A DNA stretch of 64,000 nt, taken from positions 62,001 to 126,000 of the forward strand of contig JAXMBS010000005.1 in the NCBI GenBank assembly GCA_046349775.1, written 5' to 3'. Below, piece after piece: positions 46,113-55,076 of this stretch. The stretch is from JAEUIG01 sp046349775 (GTDB taxonomy: Bacteria > Planctomycetota > Planctomycetia > Planctomycetales > Planctomycetaceae). A model generated the notes under the pieces. It saw only the letters and a list, made by a program, of their open reading frames with translations. It did not search any database and was not told where the DNA came from. The position numbers and the translations under genes were made by a program. Numbering within the stretch: position 1 is the stretch's first letter; each line of letters begins with the position of its first letter.

Positions 46113-47294
46113 CTACGTCAACGAGAGATCGTGGCTCGTCAGCCGCTCGTAACCGGTCTCCGTGATCAGATAATTGTGCTCGAATCGCATCCCGCCGATG
46201 CCTTCGATGTACGCCCCCGGTTCGAGCGTCAGGACATCGCCGGCGACAAGGACATCGTCGCTCTGCGACACGAGAATCGGCGGCTCCGGATGCGCCAGGC
46301 CGATGCCGTGCCCGGCGTGGTGCTGAAACGCGTGGCCGTAGCCGGCTTCGTCGTAGGGGCGCCAGGCCGCCGCGTGCACGTCGCGGGCCTTGGCGCCGGC
46401 GCGCAGCGTCCGCTCCGCGCTCGCAATTCCAGCAATGCACAGATCGAAGAGCAGCACCTGCGGATCGGTCGGCTGGCCGATCGCAATCGTATTCGTGAAG
46501 TCGCCGCGGTATCCGTCGAGGACCACCGAATAGTCCAGGATGAACAGGTCGCCGCGCTGCAGCACGTGATCCGTGGGCAGTCCGCCGGCTTTGGGGTTTT
46601 TGGGCGTCGTTGACCGGAAGTCTCCGTACACCAGTCCCGGCCGGCCCGCTGCCTGCAACACGACTTTTTCGATCTCGCAATAGACCTCCAGCTCGCTGAC
46701 TCCCGCCCGTGCGATGTCGCGCAGCGCCGCCTGTCCGGCCAGCCCGGCACGAATGCTGTCCCGCAACAGCGCGATCTCGTCCGGCTCTTTCCGGCGCCGC
46801 AGTTCGCGCAGCAGCGATCCCAGGCTGATCGGTCCTGAACCGTTGGTCTTCGGCGAAACGGCCGATCCCTGGATTTTTGAGGAAGCATCCAGTTTCAGCA
46901 GCGCAGCCGCGGCCAGCGGCAGCCACTCCGCTTCGACCAGGCCGGGGCGGTTGTGCAATTCGGGCGCCACTTTCTCGAGCGCGCGGAACAGCGAGTGATC
47001 GCGATTGATGATGGAGTGCTTGTGGTCGTACCAGCCGTCGGCGATTTCGCGGTCGATGTACGGCGGGTGCACGGCCGATCGGATCGTGAAATTGTCGGCC
47101 AGCAGAGTCGCGCGGCCGTCCCGTTCGAGCAGCAACAGTCCGCGCTCGCCCCCGGAGAAGCTGAGCGGCTGCACCCAGAACCCGGCCAGGTACTGTACGT
47201 GCCGCGGGTCGGCGATCAGACACCATTCGATGTTTTCCGGGAGCGCATCCCACATCCGCTGTCGTCGGGCCAGACAACCTTCCTGAGTCAGCAT
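46113..47294 (-). CDS. M24 family metallopeptidase (Xaa-Pro aminopeptidase-like)
   Basis: About 393 residues. The creatinase-like N-terminal domain (LIADPRHVQYLAGFWVQPLS) is followed by the pita-bread fold with all five metal ligands: Asp and Asp in ILDYSVVLDGYRGDFTNT, His in HHAGHGIGLAHPEPP, Glu in LTLEPGAYIEGIGGMRFE and Glu in the same RFEHNYLIT phrase. It removes N-terminal residues, probably before proline, or acts on a related small substrate. No signal peptide, so cytoplasmic. ATG 47294 puts the start at MLTQEGCLARRQRMWDALP; an upstream start 15 codons earlier is less likely. Confidence 0.93.
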   Translation of the reverse strand: MLTQEGCLARRQRMWDALPENIEWCLIADPRHVQYLAGFWVQPLSFSGGERGLLLLERDGRATLLADNFTIRSAVHPPYIDREIADGWYDHKHSIINRDHSLFRALEKVAPELHNRPGLVEAEWLPLAAAALLKLDASSKIQGSAVSPKTNGSGPISLGSLLRELRRRKEPDEIALLRDSIRAGLAGQAALRDIARAGVSELEVYCEIEKVVLQAAGRPGLVYGDFRSTTPKNPKAGGLPTDHVLQRGDLFILDYSVVLDGYRGDFTNTIAIGQPTDPQVLLFDLCIAGIASAERTLRAGAKARDVHAAAWRPYDEAGYGHAFQHHAGHGIGLAHPEPPILVSQSDDVLVAGDVLTLEPGAYIEGIGGMRFEHNYLITETGYERLTSHDLSLT

Positions 47295-47344
47295 CGCAGT
47301 GGTCCTTGGTCGTGCCTTGTGAGTCCATCTGAACGCCATTCTAA

Positions 47345-47403
47345 AGGGAAAGCCGAAAGCGGACAGCGAAAGAGAATGTCGGAATGGCCGAATGTCGAAT
47401 GTT
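47345..47403. repeat. Intergenic word-repeat spacer
   Basis: Short words recur directly: GCCGAAAGC and AGCGAAAG, then GAATGTCG twice and GAATGGCCG once within about 55 bases. It lies between the divergent M24 and M28 genes. It is one of five such spacers in 47-55 kb, each using different words. Confidence 0.5.
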
Positions 47404-47499
47404 CTCCGTCGAGCGCGGCCCTTTGTTGCGATTGCCCTCCGGCCTACAATCGGGCAGAGCCTTCACGAACCCGAAATTCGACGAATGGGTGAACCACGC

Positions 47500-49489
47500 A
47501 TGCGGACGACGCTCCACGCGTACCGACGATTCGCCGCGATTCTGAGCCTGGCAGTCATCACCGCAGCTGCGACGCGTACGCGTGCCGCCGACAACGACGC
47601 CGAGGTCGAGCGGTTGCGGGGCGACGTCCGCACGCTGGCAGCGGATGACTTCGACGGCCGCGGTGTCGGCACGGCCGGACTCGAAAAGGCGGCCGAGTAT
47701 GTTCGGAGCGCCTTCACCGCCGCCGGTCTCGATGTCACCGTCGCGGGGGGCGATCCCTATCAGGAATTCGAGATCAACACCGGCGCCGAACTCACCGAGC
47801 CGAACACGCTGACGTTCAACGGTCCGGAGGGGAACAGTGTGCCGCTGAAGTACGACACGGACTTCCGCACCTGCTCGTTCGGTGCAGCGGGGATGTTCGA
47901 CGCCGATGTCGTCTTCTGCGGCTACGGCATTGAATCTACAGACCCGGCCTACAACGACTATGACGGCGTCGACGTGACCGGCAAGGTCGTCGTCGTGATT
48001 CGCCGGACCCCGCAGCAGGGAAAAGAGAACGGCCTGTTCTCGGTCGGTCACGGCACGTCACGACACGCTGGATTAACGACGAAGGTCAGCCAGGCGTTTC
48101 AGCGCGGCGCGGCTGCGCTGCTCGTCGTCAACGACGTGTTCACGGGCGCGACCGAACATGAACAGCTGGAAATGCAGCACAAGCAGGCGGAGGCGGCCAT
48201 CGTCGCAGCCGCCGAGAAGCTCGTCGACACCGGTGCCGACGCCACGCGCAGGCCGAAGCCGCGCGCAAGGAACGACGCGGCTGTCGGCCCGCGACAAATT
48301 CGCGAGATGCTCGCTCAGGAGGGCGATCCGCTGATCGCCTTCGGTTACGGCGGCACCCGCGCCGGCAAATCGCTGCCGGTGTTCTCCGTCTCGCAGGCGG
48401 CTGTCAACCGGCTTCTCCAAGCGTCTCTCGGCAAGACGCTGGCACAGCTCGAAAGCGAGATCGACGCGGACGGCAAGCCGCACAGCGCCGTGCTGACCGG
48501 CTGGAAGGCCACCGGTCAGTCGAGCCTGAAAGCCGTGAAGGTCGGCGTCAAGAACGTCATCGGCGTGCTGCCCGGCGAAGGTCCGCTGGCGAACGAGACG
48601 GTCGTCATCGGCGCGCACTACGACCACGTCGGCTACGGCGGTGAAGGTTCGCTCGCCCCCGGCTCGACCGAAGTCCATAACGGCGCCGACGACAACGCCT
48701 CCGGGACGGCCGCCCTGATGGAACTTGCTCGACGCTTTGGCGAAAGTCACAAAAAACTGCCGCGCCGGCTGGTGTTCATTGCCTTCACCGGCGAAGAGCG
48801 CGGGCTGCTGGGCTCCGCCGAGTACGTTCGCGAGCCGCTGTTTCCGCTCGATACGACCATTGCCATGATCAACATGGACATGGTCGGCCGGATGGATTCC
48901 AACAAGCTCACCGTGTTCGGCACCGGCACGTCGCCCGTCTGGAATCCGCTGCTCGACAAGTACTCGACTGAGCTCAAGCTGGACCTGTCGCGCAAACCAG
49001 AGGGGATGGGCCCCAGCGACTCCGGTCGTTCTACACGGCGAAGATTCCGCGCGTATCTCACCGGACGCACAGCGACTACCACCGCCGACGGACGACTGGG
49101 AAAGCTGAACTATGCGGGGATGACGAGCGTCGTCGACTCCGACGACGATCTGGTCGTCGCCGTCGCCACAACCCTGAGCGGCCGGCGTGATGGAAGTGCA
49201 GGGGCGGGCGTCGATGGCGACGGCAGCCGGCTATACTTCGGCAGTATTCCGATTTCCTCGGCAGACGCCGACGGCTATCCGATCCAGGAGTCGCGCCGGG
49301 GAGCCCGGCCGCGAAAGCCGGACTGACAGGGGCGACATCATCGTGCGGCTGGGGGGCACCGGATCGTGGGCTGGATGACTTTGACCCAGCGCTGCGGAAA
49401 TTCGGAGCTGGACAGCAGGTCGAGGTCGTCGTCTTGCGAAATGGAAATGAGGTCAACTGAATGTGACGCTCGGCGCGCCGCGCTCTTGA
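47500..49489 (+). pseudogene. M28 peptidase with PA and C-terminal PDZ domains; frame broken after 49.0 kb
   Basis: From MRTTLHAYRRFAAILSLAVI (signal peptide) the frame is intact for about 505 residues: a protease-associated insert (ALLVVNDVFTGA) and the M28 zinc site with AHYDHVGYGGEGS, HNGADDNASGTAALMELARR, FTGEERGLLGSAEYVRE and INMDMVGRMDSN. After GPSD (about 49020) the normal sequence appears only in alternating frames: SFYTAKIP, KLNYAGMTSVVD, YFGSIP, SDADGYPIQ, GDIIVRLGG, QQVEVVVLRNGNEV and a tail LNVTLGAPRS ending at 49489 once one base is restored. The PDZ domain and the last metal ligand are therefore not read in frame. The N-terminal part could still be made. Confidence 0.8.
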
Positions 49490-49563
49490 AAGTGGAGTCA
49501 GGTGCGAGGGGAAGAGGGGGGAGGAAGAGGTCTGACCAGCATGCACATTGCAACGACCGGGCC

Positions 49564-50592
49564 ATGTCGGTGTCCCTGAATCCCGAATCCCGTCCCGGCG
49601 CGCCGGGGCCGAATCCTGGTCGCGTCCTGTTGACCGACCTGCCGTGGGGCAACACCGACATCGAGCGCGCCGGACTTGCCGCAGCGGGTGCTGAAATTGT
49701 GCTGGCTCCGAACGGTGAAGAGTCCACACTCGTTGCGCACGCACAGGGCGTCGACGCCATCGCGACCTGCTGGGCGCACGTGACCGCACGAGTCCTCGAC
49801 GCCGCCCCCGATTGCCGGATCGTCGCCCGGTTTGGCATCGGACTGGATAACATCGACGTCGCTGCCGCGACCGAACGCGGCATCCTCGTCACAAACGTCC
49901 CGGACTATTGCGTTCAGGAGGTTGCCGACCACACGCTGGCGCTGCTGCTTGCGCTCGCGCGCAACGTCGCATTCTTTCACGTGCGTACGAAACGCGGCGA
50001 GTACGACCTGCCGGCCGGTCCGACGATACATCGCCTTTCCACTCAAACGCTGGGTCTGATCGGCCTCGGCCGGATTGGCCGCGCCGTCGCCCAGAGGGCC
50101 CGAGCACTCGGAATGACAGTCATCGCGCACACGCACTCTGGCAACGACCACGGCGCCGGCTGCGAGATGCTCGACCTGCCGTCGCTGCTGGCGCGCAGCG
50201 ACTACGTCTCGCTGCACGTGCCGGCGACTCCGGAAACCCAGCATCTGCTGAACGCGGCGACGCTGGCGAAGCTGCGCCCTGGCGCCCGGATCATCAACAC
50301 GAGCCGCGGCGCTCTGATTGACCCCACGGCACTGTGGGACGTCCTGCAGAACGGACGCGTCTCGGCGGCGGCGCTGGATGTTTTTGAACCGGAGCCACCC
50401 GATCTGGAGCACCCGCTGTATCGCGACGAACGGGTGATCGTGACCCCGCACACGGCGTTCGTCTCGGCCGAATCGGTCGAGGAATTGCGCCACCGGGTGG
50501 TGGCGCAGATTGTCGCGGTCCTGCGGGGTGTGACGCCGGAAAACGTCGTCAATCCCGAAGTGCTCCGTGGCCGTGGAGGCCGCCTGGCGTGA
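49564..50592 (+). CDS. D-isomer-specific 2-hydroxyacid dehydrogenase
   Basis: About 342 residues. NAD-binding and catalytic motifs: IVARFGIGLDNIDVAAATER, VPDYCVQEVADHTLALLLAL, the Rossmann loop LGLIGLGRIGRAVAQRARAL, INTSRGALIDPTALWDVLQN with the catalytic Arg region, FEPEPPDLEHPLY with the Glu and VIVTPHTAFVSAES with the His. It would interconvert a 2-keto acid (for example phosphoglycerate or glyoxylate type) and the hydroxyacid; substrate not known. ATG 49564 begins MSVSLNPESRPGAPG. A purine-only tract (about 49507-49531) lies between the M28 stop and this gene. Confidence 0.92.
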   Translation: MSVSLNPESRPGAPGPNPGRVLLTDLPWGNTDIERAGLAAAGAEIVLAPNGEESTLVAHAQGVDAIATCWAHVTARVLDAAPDCRIVARFGIGLDNIDVAAATERGILVTNVPDYCVQEVADHTLALLLALARNVAFFHVRTKRGEYDLPAGPTIHRLSTQTLGLIGLGRIGRAVAQRARALGMTVIAHTHSGNDHGAGCEMLDLPSLLARSDYVSLHVPATPETQHLLNAATLAKLRPGARIINTSRGALIDPTALWDVLQNGRVSAAALDVFEPEPPDLEHPLYRDERVIVTPHTAFVSAESVEELRHRVVAQIVAVLRGVTPENVVNPEVLRGRGGRLA

Positions 50593-50814
50593 GCGACGCC
50601 GGCAGCGGCAAGCGCAAACTGCGCTAACGAATGTTCCGATTCTCTCGATGTTGCGGCCGGGCGCAGGTTGCCGCGAACGCGGACCACGCGCGGCGAATTT
50701 CGCCCGGCGGCGCGGGAACGCCCTGGCGCCGCGTGTTCCACGAACTAGACTCCCCATGTTGAGCCAAGCTCTCATTGATTGACCCCTTCGCCGCGCAGCG
50801 GGCACTTGCGGACC

Positions 50815-52005
50815 ATGACCGGTACTCCCTTTGAACGCGAATCGCGGCGCGCGCAACGCCGCAAGGAACGTGAGCGGCAACTGCACCTCGACTGCGGCCG
50901 CCACGATCGACGCCCCGCAGCTGGGAATCCGGGACGTGTTTCTCCCGTCGATCCGCTCGGAGGCGCCACGGTCACACCCGTCGAATCCCATGGACTCACC
51001 GACGAGGAGGTCGCGGAGCTGACGGAGGAAGCGGAGGACTCCACACCGCTGGGAGTCGACGACGAGGAAGACGCGTCTCCTGAGTCGGCTTCGCAGCAGG
51101 TGGCAGCCCTGCAGCATGCCCTGCACGAGAAAGACGAACTGCTGAGTGTCCTGACGGCGCAACTCGAAGAAGCTGCCGATCGCCTTGACCGGCTGCACCG
51201 CGCCGGCATCGACCGCACTTCCCGCGTCGGTGTCGCGGACATGGATGCGGCGGCCGGCTCGGCGGACGTCAGTGAATATCTGGGCCGACTTACCGGCCAG
51301 TGGGAGGCAGCGCAATTCGCCGAGCAGTTTGCAGCGGTCCGTAATCGCCTCGACGATATTTACGACGCGGTCACGCTGCCGCGGACGGCCGAGCGTTCAG
51401 ACGGCAGCCGTTCCGTTGAAGAGCCGATGCCGCGCGCGACGGACTCCGCCAGCAAGCTCCCCGGCTGGGAGGACATGAAGGCCCAGCTCCTGCGGCAGGG
51501 CGCCGACCAGCATCGCAGCGATCCCAACGATGAAGACGCGACGGTCGCAGACCTCAACGACGCCGCTGCGGACGTCCTGAGCGACCTGCCGCTGGAACCC
51601 CCCGCGGCGATCGATACGGATACCGCCGATCGCGACACGCTCGCTGCGGCCGTCGAAGAGCGGGACGTCTTCATTTCACACCTGATCCGCCGGCTGCGGT
51701 CCGGCTCTTCCGGCCGCTATGCGCCGATCGACTGGGCCGAAGTCTCCGGCGCGCCGGATGACCTTCGTGAGCGCCTGCAGGAGCATGAAGCACGGCTGCA
51801 GGAACTGCTGCGGATGGAAGAGTGCGATCTGTCGCTGGAGCGAGCCAGACTGGCCCGCGAGCGGGCGCGCCTCGAACAATTGCGGCGCGATCTGGAACGC
51901 GATCCGCGCGACGAGGATCCCGATGCCGACGAGGCGGACAAGAACGAGCGCCGCTGGCTGCGCGTGTTCGGATTCGGCCGGAAGCCGGACGGCAACCAGG
52001 ATTGA
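50815..52005 (+). CDS. Coiled-coil acidic hypothetical protein
   Basis: About 396 residues, acidic, with two coiled-coil regions: residues 95-150 (QQVAALQHALHEKDELLSVL, TAQLEEAADRLDRLHRAG) and the last 60 (RERLQEHEARLQELLRMEEC, LARERARLEQLRRDLERDPR). Between them are low-complexity acidic stretches. It has neither a signal peptide nor a transmembrane segment. A cytoplasmic structural role is conceivable but not supported. The N-terminal 40 residues are Arg-rich and differ in character, so a start further downstream or an early frameshift is possible. Confidence 0.7.
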   Translation: MTGTPFERESRRAQRRKERERQLHLDCGRHDRRPAAGNPGRVSPVDPLGGATVTPVESHGLTDEEVAELTEEAEDSTPLGVDDEEDASPESASQQVAALQHALHEKDELLSVLTAQLEEAADRLDRLHRAGIDRTSRVGVADMDAAAGSADVSEYLGRLTGQWEAAQFAEQFAAVRNRLDDIYDAVTLPRTAERSDGSRSVEEPMPRATDSASKLPGWEDMKAQLLRQGADQHRSDPNDEDATVADLNDAAADVLSDLPLEPPAAIDTDTADRDTLAAAVEERDVFISHLIRRLRSGSSGRYAPIDWAEVSGAPDDLRERLQEHEARLQELLRMEECDLSLERARLARERARLEQLRRDLERDPRDEDPDADEADKNERRWLRVFGFGRKPDGNQD

Positions 52006-52008
52006 ATT

Positions 52009-52093
52009 GGTCAATTGTTCATGGTCCATGGTCCATTGCAAAGTCGGTGCTGTAGAGTTGTCACCGACAATTGACCATTAACAATTGACCATT
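52009..52093. repeat. Convergent-gene spacer with nested inverted repeats (terminator-like)
   Basis: GTCGGTG (52043-52049) and CACCGAC (52062-52068) form a stem. Outside it, GGTCAATTGT (52009-52018) is the inverse of ACAATTGACC, which occurs twice as ACAATTGACCATT (52067-52079 and 52081-52093). The spacer lies between the convergent coiled-coil and nitrilase-family genes. A bidirectional terminator role is inferred. Confidence 0.6.
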
Positions 52094-52102
52094 GACACGC
52101 CG

Positions 52103-52960
52103 TCAGGCGTTGTGGTCCTGTCGCGGTGTGCGATAGGAATGCGGCGCAAGCAGCGGACCGTACAGCTCCGGCCGGCGGTCTGCGAACCGGTCGATTTCGT
52201 GCTTGTCGGGGACGCGGATCACGCGTTTGCGGCGCGACTTTACAGTGTCGATGTCGGCGTAAAAGATCTCTTCCTTAACGCCGCTGGGCGCTGCGAGCAC
52301 GTCGCCGTTCGGCGCACAGATGCTGCTCATCCCGATAAACGGGAACCCGCGCTCGGTCCCCACGCGATTGACGGCGGCGAAGTAGATGCCATTTTCCATG
52401 GCGCGCGAGCGGATGGAGCACTGGGCCATGCACTCGGCGCCCGGCGGCCAGTTGGTCGGCAGGACGACGATGTCGACCCCGGCCAATGCCAGGCAGCGGG
52501 TCGCTTCGGGGAATGCGGCGTCGTAACAGATGAGCATGCCGATGCGGACGCCGCCCGCCTCGTGGACGGCGAACGGCCGGTCGCCATAGGCGGTGAACAT
52601 ATCGATGCCGAGATACGGCAGGTGCACTTTGCGGTAGGAGCCGATGACGCCCTGCGGACCAACCAGGACGGCGGCGTTGAAGATTTTCTCCCCCGCCGCC
52701 TCGAGCATGCCGAACACGACGAAACAGTCATGCTTGCGGCAACAGGTCTGCACTGTTTCGGTGATCGGGCCGGGAATCGGCTGGGCGAATTCGCGGGCTT
52801 CATCGGCGCTGTCGAAGCAGTAGCCGGTGGCTGCGCACTCGGGAAAGATCACCAACTTGGCGCCGGAAGCCGTAGCGTCGGCGACATACCGGCTGATGCG
52901 TTCCAGGTTCTGGGGGACGTTCGCGAGCGCGACGTCCATCTGCACTCCAGCGATGCGCAT
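52103..52960 (-). CDS. Carbon-nitrogen hydrolase (nitrilase superfamily)
   Basis: About 285 residues. The Glu-Lys-Cys triad is complete: Glu in LVIFPECAATGYCF, Lys in GSYRKVHLPYLGIDMF and Cys in GMLICYDAAFPEATRCLALA, followed by VLPTNWPPGAECMAQCSIRS. The family hydrolyses amides, nitriles or carbamoyl groups; substrate cannot be assigned. The start MRIAGVQMDVALANVPQNLE is the usual family start with no signal peptide, so cytoplasmic. It follows the DUF457 gene on the same strand after a 93-base repeat-bearing spacer. Confidence 0.92.
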   Translation of the reverse strand: MRIAGVQMDVALANVPQNLERISRYVADATASGAKLVIFPECAATGYCFDSADEAREFAQPIPGPITETVQTCCRKHDCFVVFGMLEAAGEKIFNAAVLVGPQGVIGSYRKVHLPYLGIDMFTAYGDRPFAVHEAGGVRIGMLICYDAAFPEATRCLALAGVDIVVLPTNWPPGAECMAQCSIRSRAMENGIYFAAVNRVGTERGFPFIGMSSICAPNGDVLAAPSGVKEEIFYADIDTVKSRRKRVIRVPDKHEIDRFADRRPELYGPLLAPHSYRTPRQDHNA

Positions 52961-52973
52961 GGGAATCGAGGCC

Positions 52974-53041
52974 AGACGTTAGAGGTTAGACGTTCGTGCC
53001 GAACCTCAGTGTACCGTTCTGGCGTCTGACGTCTAACGTCT
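52974..53041. repeat. Inverted word-repeat spacer
   Basis: AGACGTTAGA (52974-52983) and TCTAACGTCT (53032-53041) are perfect 10-base inverted repeats with a 48-base loop, and GTTAGA and GACGT recur inside. It lies between two leftward genes, downstream of the DUF457 gene. No T tract, so a simple terminator is not evident. Confidence 0.55.
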
Positions 53042-53053
53042 CGCCTCTACAGT

Positions 53054-53932
53054 TCACCGCAGGACGCTGTCCCGTGGTTGGGTGGCGACGTCGTCGGACC
53101 CTGTAGACGGCACGATGGCGGTGTCGGCCGCCGGGACGTGCCTGGGGATTGCCGGCTGGGGATAACCGTCGATGCTGACGGGCATTGGTTCCTCCGGCGG
53201 GTGCGGCGCAGGCGCCGCGTCGATGACGGCCGTGGCCGATGGCGCCTCAGCCGTGATGGCAAAGTGCTTCGGCGGTGCGTTCGCAGGACCGATGATTCCG
53301 GCCTCCGCCAGTGCCACGACCGTCAATCCGGCCAGCAGCATGTAGGCCATCACGTTGGGGACGAACTCCGGCCCGAACATCTTGAGCGCGCTGCCGGCCG
53401 ATTTCTTCAGCGACACATGCACGCCCGACCATTGCACGCTGTACAGTTCGTCCAGCAGCAAATGCGAGAAGAACCCGATGGCCACGCCGCCCCCCATGAC
53501 CAGCTTGACCTTCAGACTGTGTCCTGGGTAGGTCAGGTAGGTCGCTTCGGCAGCGATCAAGAGCGCGGGAATGCTATGGAACATACCGCGGTGCACGCTG
53601 AGCGAGCCGACCAGCATCGCGAGGCCGTACTTGATGCCAAGGTAGATCGCCAGAAACAGGACCATCACCATTTCCGGCTCGTTGGGGAGATGGGTCCAGT
53701 ACAGGATGCGGCCGATGAGCAACAGCGGGGCGACCGAGGCGGTGAGGCCGAACATTTCGCGGACCGGCCGACCGCTTTCGGAGTCGAGGTCGGGGAGAAT
53801 TCCGCCGATGGCGGTGAACCAGCCGGCGAGGATCCCCTGCACAGGCGTAAAGCCCAGCAACAGCCAGCTTCCCAGGCCCACAGCGACCCCGAGCAGACCG
53901 CTGACAGAGATGTGTTCGCGATACATCGCCAT
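53054..53932 (-). CDS. DUF457/YdjM-type inner-membrane metal-dependent hydrolase-like protein
   Basis: About 292 residues. The N-terminal half has several membrane segments (SVSGLLGVAVGLGSWLLLGF, MVMVLFLAIYLGIKYGLAML) and the family residues GGILPDLDSESGRP, SVHRGMFHSIPALLIAAEA and FFSHLLLDELYSVQWSGVHV, which are the D-x-D, H-R-G-x-F-H and H-x-x-x-D motifs of the YdjM/DUF457 group. The last 70 residues are Pro/Ala-rich and probably periplasmic or cytoplasmic tail. Activity is predicted from motifs only. Divergent from the ABC-2 permease. Confidence 0.85.
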   Translation of the reverse strand: MAMYREHISVSGLLGVAVGLGSWLLLGFTPVQGILAGWFTAIGGILPDLDSESGRPVREMFGLTASVAPLLLIGRILYWTHLPNEPEMVMVLFLAIYLGIKYGLAMLVGSLSVHRGMFHSIPALLIAAEATYLTYPGHSLKVKLVMGGGVAIGFFSHLLLDELYSVQWSGVHVSLKKSAGSALKMFGPEFVPNVMAYMLLAGLTVVALAEAGIIGPANAPPKHFAITAEAPSATAVIDAAPAPHPPEEPMPVSIDGYPQPAIPRHVPAADTAIVPSTGSDDVATQPRDSVLR

Positions 53933-54051
53933 CGTGTCGTCCCTGACAAAAGTTCGCTGCGCCGCACGATCCCGTGCAGCTACCCTGCTCTCAAAACGGG
54001 CGGGAAATGTAGCAGAGGGCTGCCGAAACCGGCAATATGCGTCCGGGGGGT

Positions 54052-54127
54052 GATCGTTTATGGTTGAGCGTACGTCGACAAAGGCTCGCGTCTGCGGTTT
54101 TCGGTCGATAAACCATCAACGATAAAC
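54052..54127. repeat. Word-repeat spacer upstream of the ABC-2 permease
   Basis: GATAAAC occurs twice (54107-54113 and 54121-54127) and its inverse GTTTAT lies at 54056-54061; AACCAT and its inverse ATGGTT are adjacent. It lies in a divergent spacer, so it could influence either promoter, or merely be a repeat. Confidence 0.45.
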
Positions 54128-54151
54128 CCGATTCGGATCTACCATCGCCCC

Positions 54152-54976
54152 ATGAGCTTCCGACCGCACTACGGCCGTGTCTGGCTGACGTTCCTGCGCA
54201 ACTCGTGTGTGCGCGAGCTGACGTTTCGGGGCAACTTCCTGATCGAGGTGGTGACCCGCACGTTCTGGTTCGTGTCGCAGATCGTGCTGTTCGAGATGAT
54301 TTATGCCTACGTCCCGAGCATCGAGGGCTGGACGCGCGAGCAATACTTCGCGTTCATGGCGACCGGGATGTTGATCAACTCGCTGGTGGAGATGCTGTTC
54401 ATGCCAAACTGCGCCAACTTCAGCGAGCTGATCCGCACGGGCGACCTCGACTTCGCGCTGCTCAAGCCGATCGACACGCAGTTCCTGGTGTCGTTCGAAA
54501 AGGTCGACCTGGCCGAACTGACGCAGGTGCTGATGGCGGGCGGCCTCTTGTGGTACGCGCTCGACAAGGCCGACGTCAGCGTGACGGCGGTCCACGTCGC
54601 GCTGTATCTGCTGCTGGTGGGCGTCGGCGTCGCGTTCTTCTATGCGCTGATGATCGTGCTGGCGAGCACCAGCATCTGGATTGGCCGCAACCAGGGGCTG
54701 TACGACTTCTGGTTCTACATCACCGTCTTCGGCCGCTATCCCCGCGACTTCTACCACGGGACGCATCCGTTGGCGCAGGTGATCTGGTTCGGGTTCTCCT
54801 ATGTGATGCCGATCCTGCTGGTGATCACGGTCCCCTCGCAGGTGCTGCTGGGAACGCTGCGGGACCACGCGTGGCAGGCAGTGGTCATCGGGCCGCTGTT
54901 CACGCTGGCGGGGCTGTTCATCGCCCGGCGTGTTTTTGAGTGGTCGCTCCGGCACTACCGCAGCGCCAGCAGTTGA
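54152..54976 (+). CDS. ABC-2 type transporter permease (ABC-2 family membrane protein)
   Basis: About 274 residues and six hydrophobic segments. The start RPHYGRVWLTFLRNSCVREL, followed by FRGNFLIEVVTRTFWFVSQI, FMATGMLINSLVEMLFMPNC and the inner segments (GRNQGLYDFWFYITVFGRYP), is the pattern of the DUF990/ABC-2 permease family. These proteins normally work with a second permease and an ATPase encoded next to them; neither is present here, so the partner must be elsewhere. Substrate unknown. Confidence 0.85.
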   Translation: MSFRPHYGRVWLTFLRNSCVRELTFRGNFLIEVVTRTFWFVSQIVLFEMIYAYVPSIEGWTREQYFAFMATGMLINSLVEMLFMPNCANFSELIRTGDLDFALLKPIDTQFLVSFEKVDLAELTQVLMAGGLLWYALDKADVSVTAVHVALYLLLVGVGVAFFYALMIVLASTSIWIGRNQGLYDFWFYITVFGRYPRDFYHGTHPLAQVIWFGFSYVMPILLVITVPSQVLLGTLRDHAWQAVVIGPLFTLAGLFIARRVFEWSLRHYRSASS

Positions 54977-54987
54977 GGAACTCCAAA

Positions 54988-55046
54988 ATCCGGATATCGA
55001 AATCCGAAATGCCAGATTCGGATTGCGGATTTCGAGTTTCGGATTT
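54988..55046. repeat. Convergent-gene spacer with AATCCG word repeats
   Basis: AAATCCGAAA (55000-55009) and TTTCGGATTT (55037-55046) are perfect inverted 10-mers; AATCCG and CGGATT recur several times between 54988 and 55046. It lies between the ends of the ABC-2 permease and the LLM oxidoreductase genes and could form a hairpin that stops both transcripts. Confidence 0.6.
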
Positions 55047-55076
55047 GCAGACGATTGCCCCCGTCGGCCCGATGCG

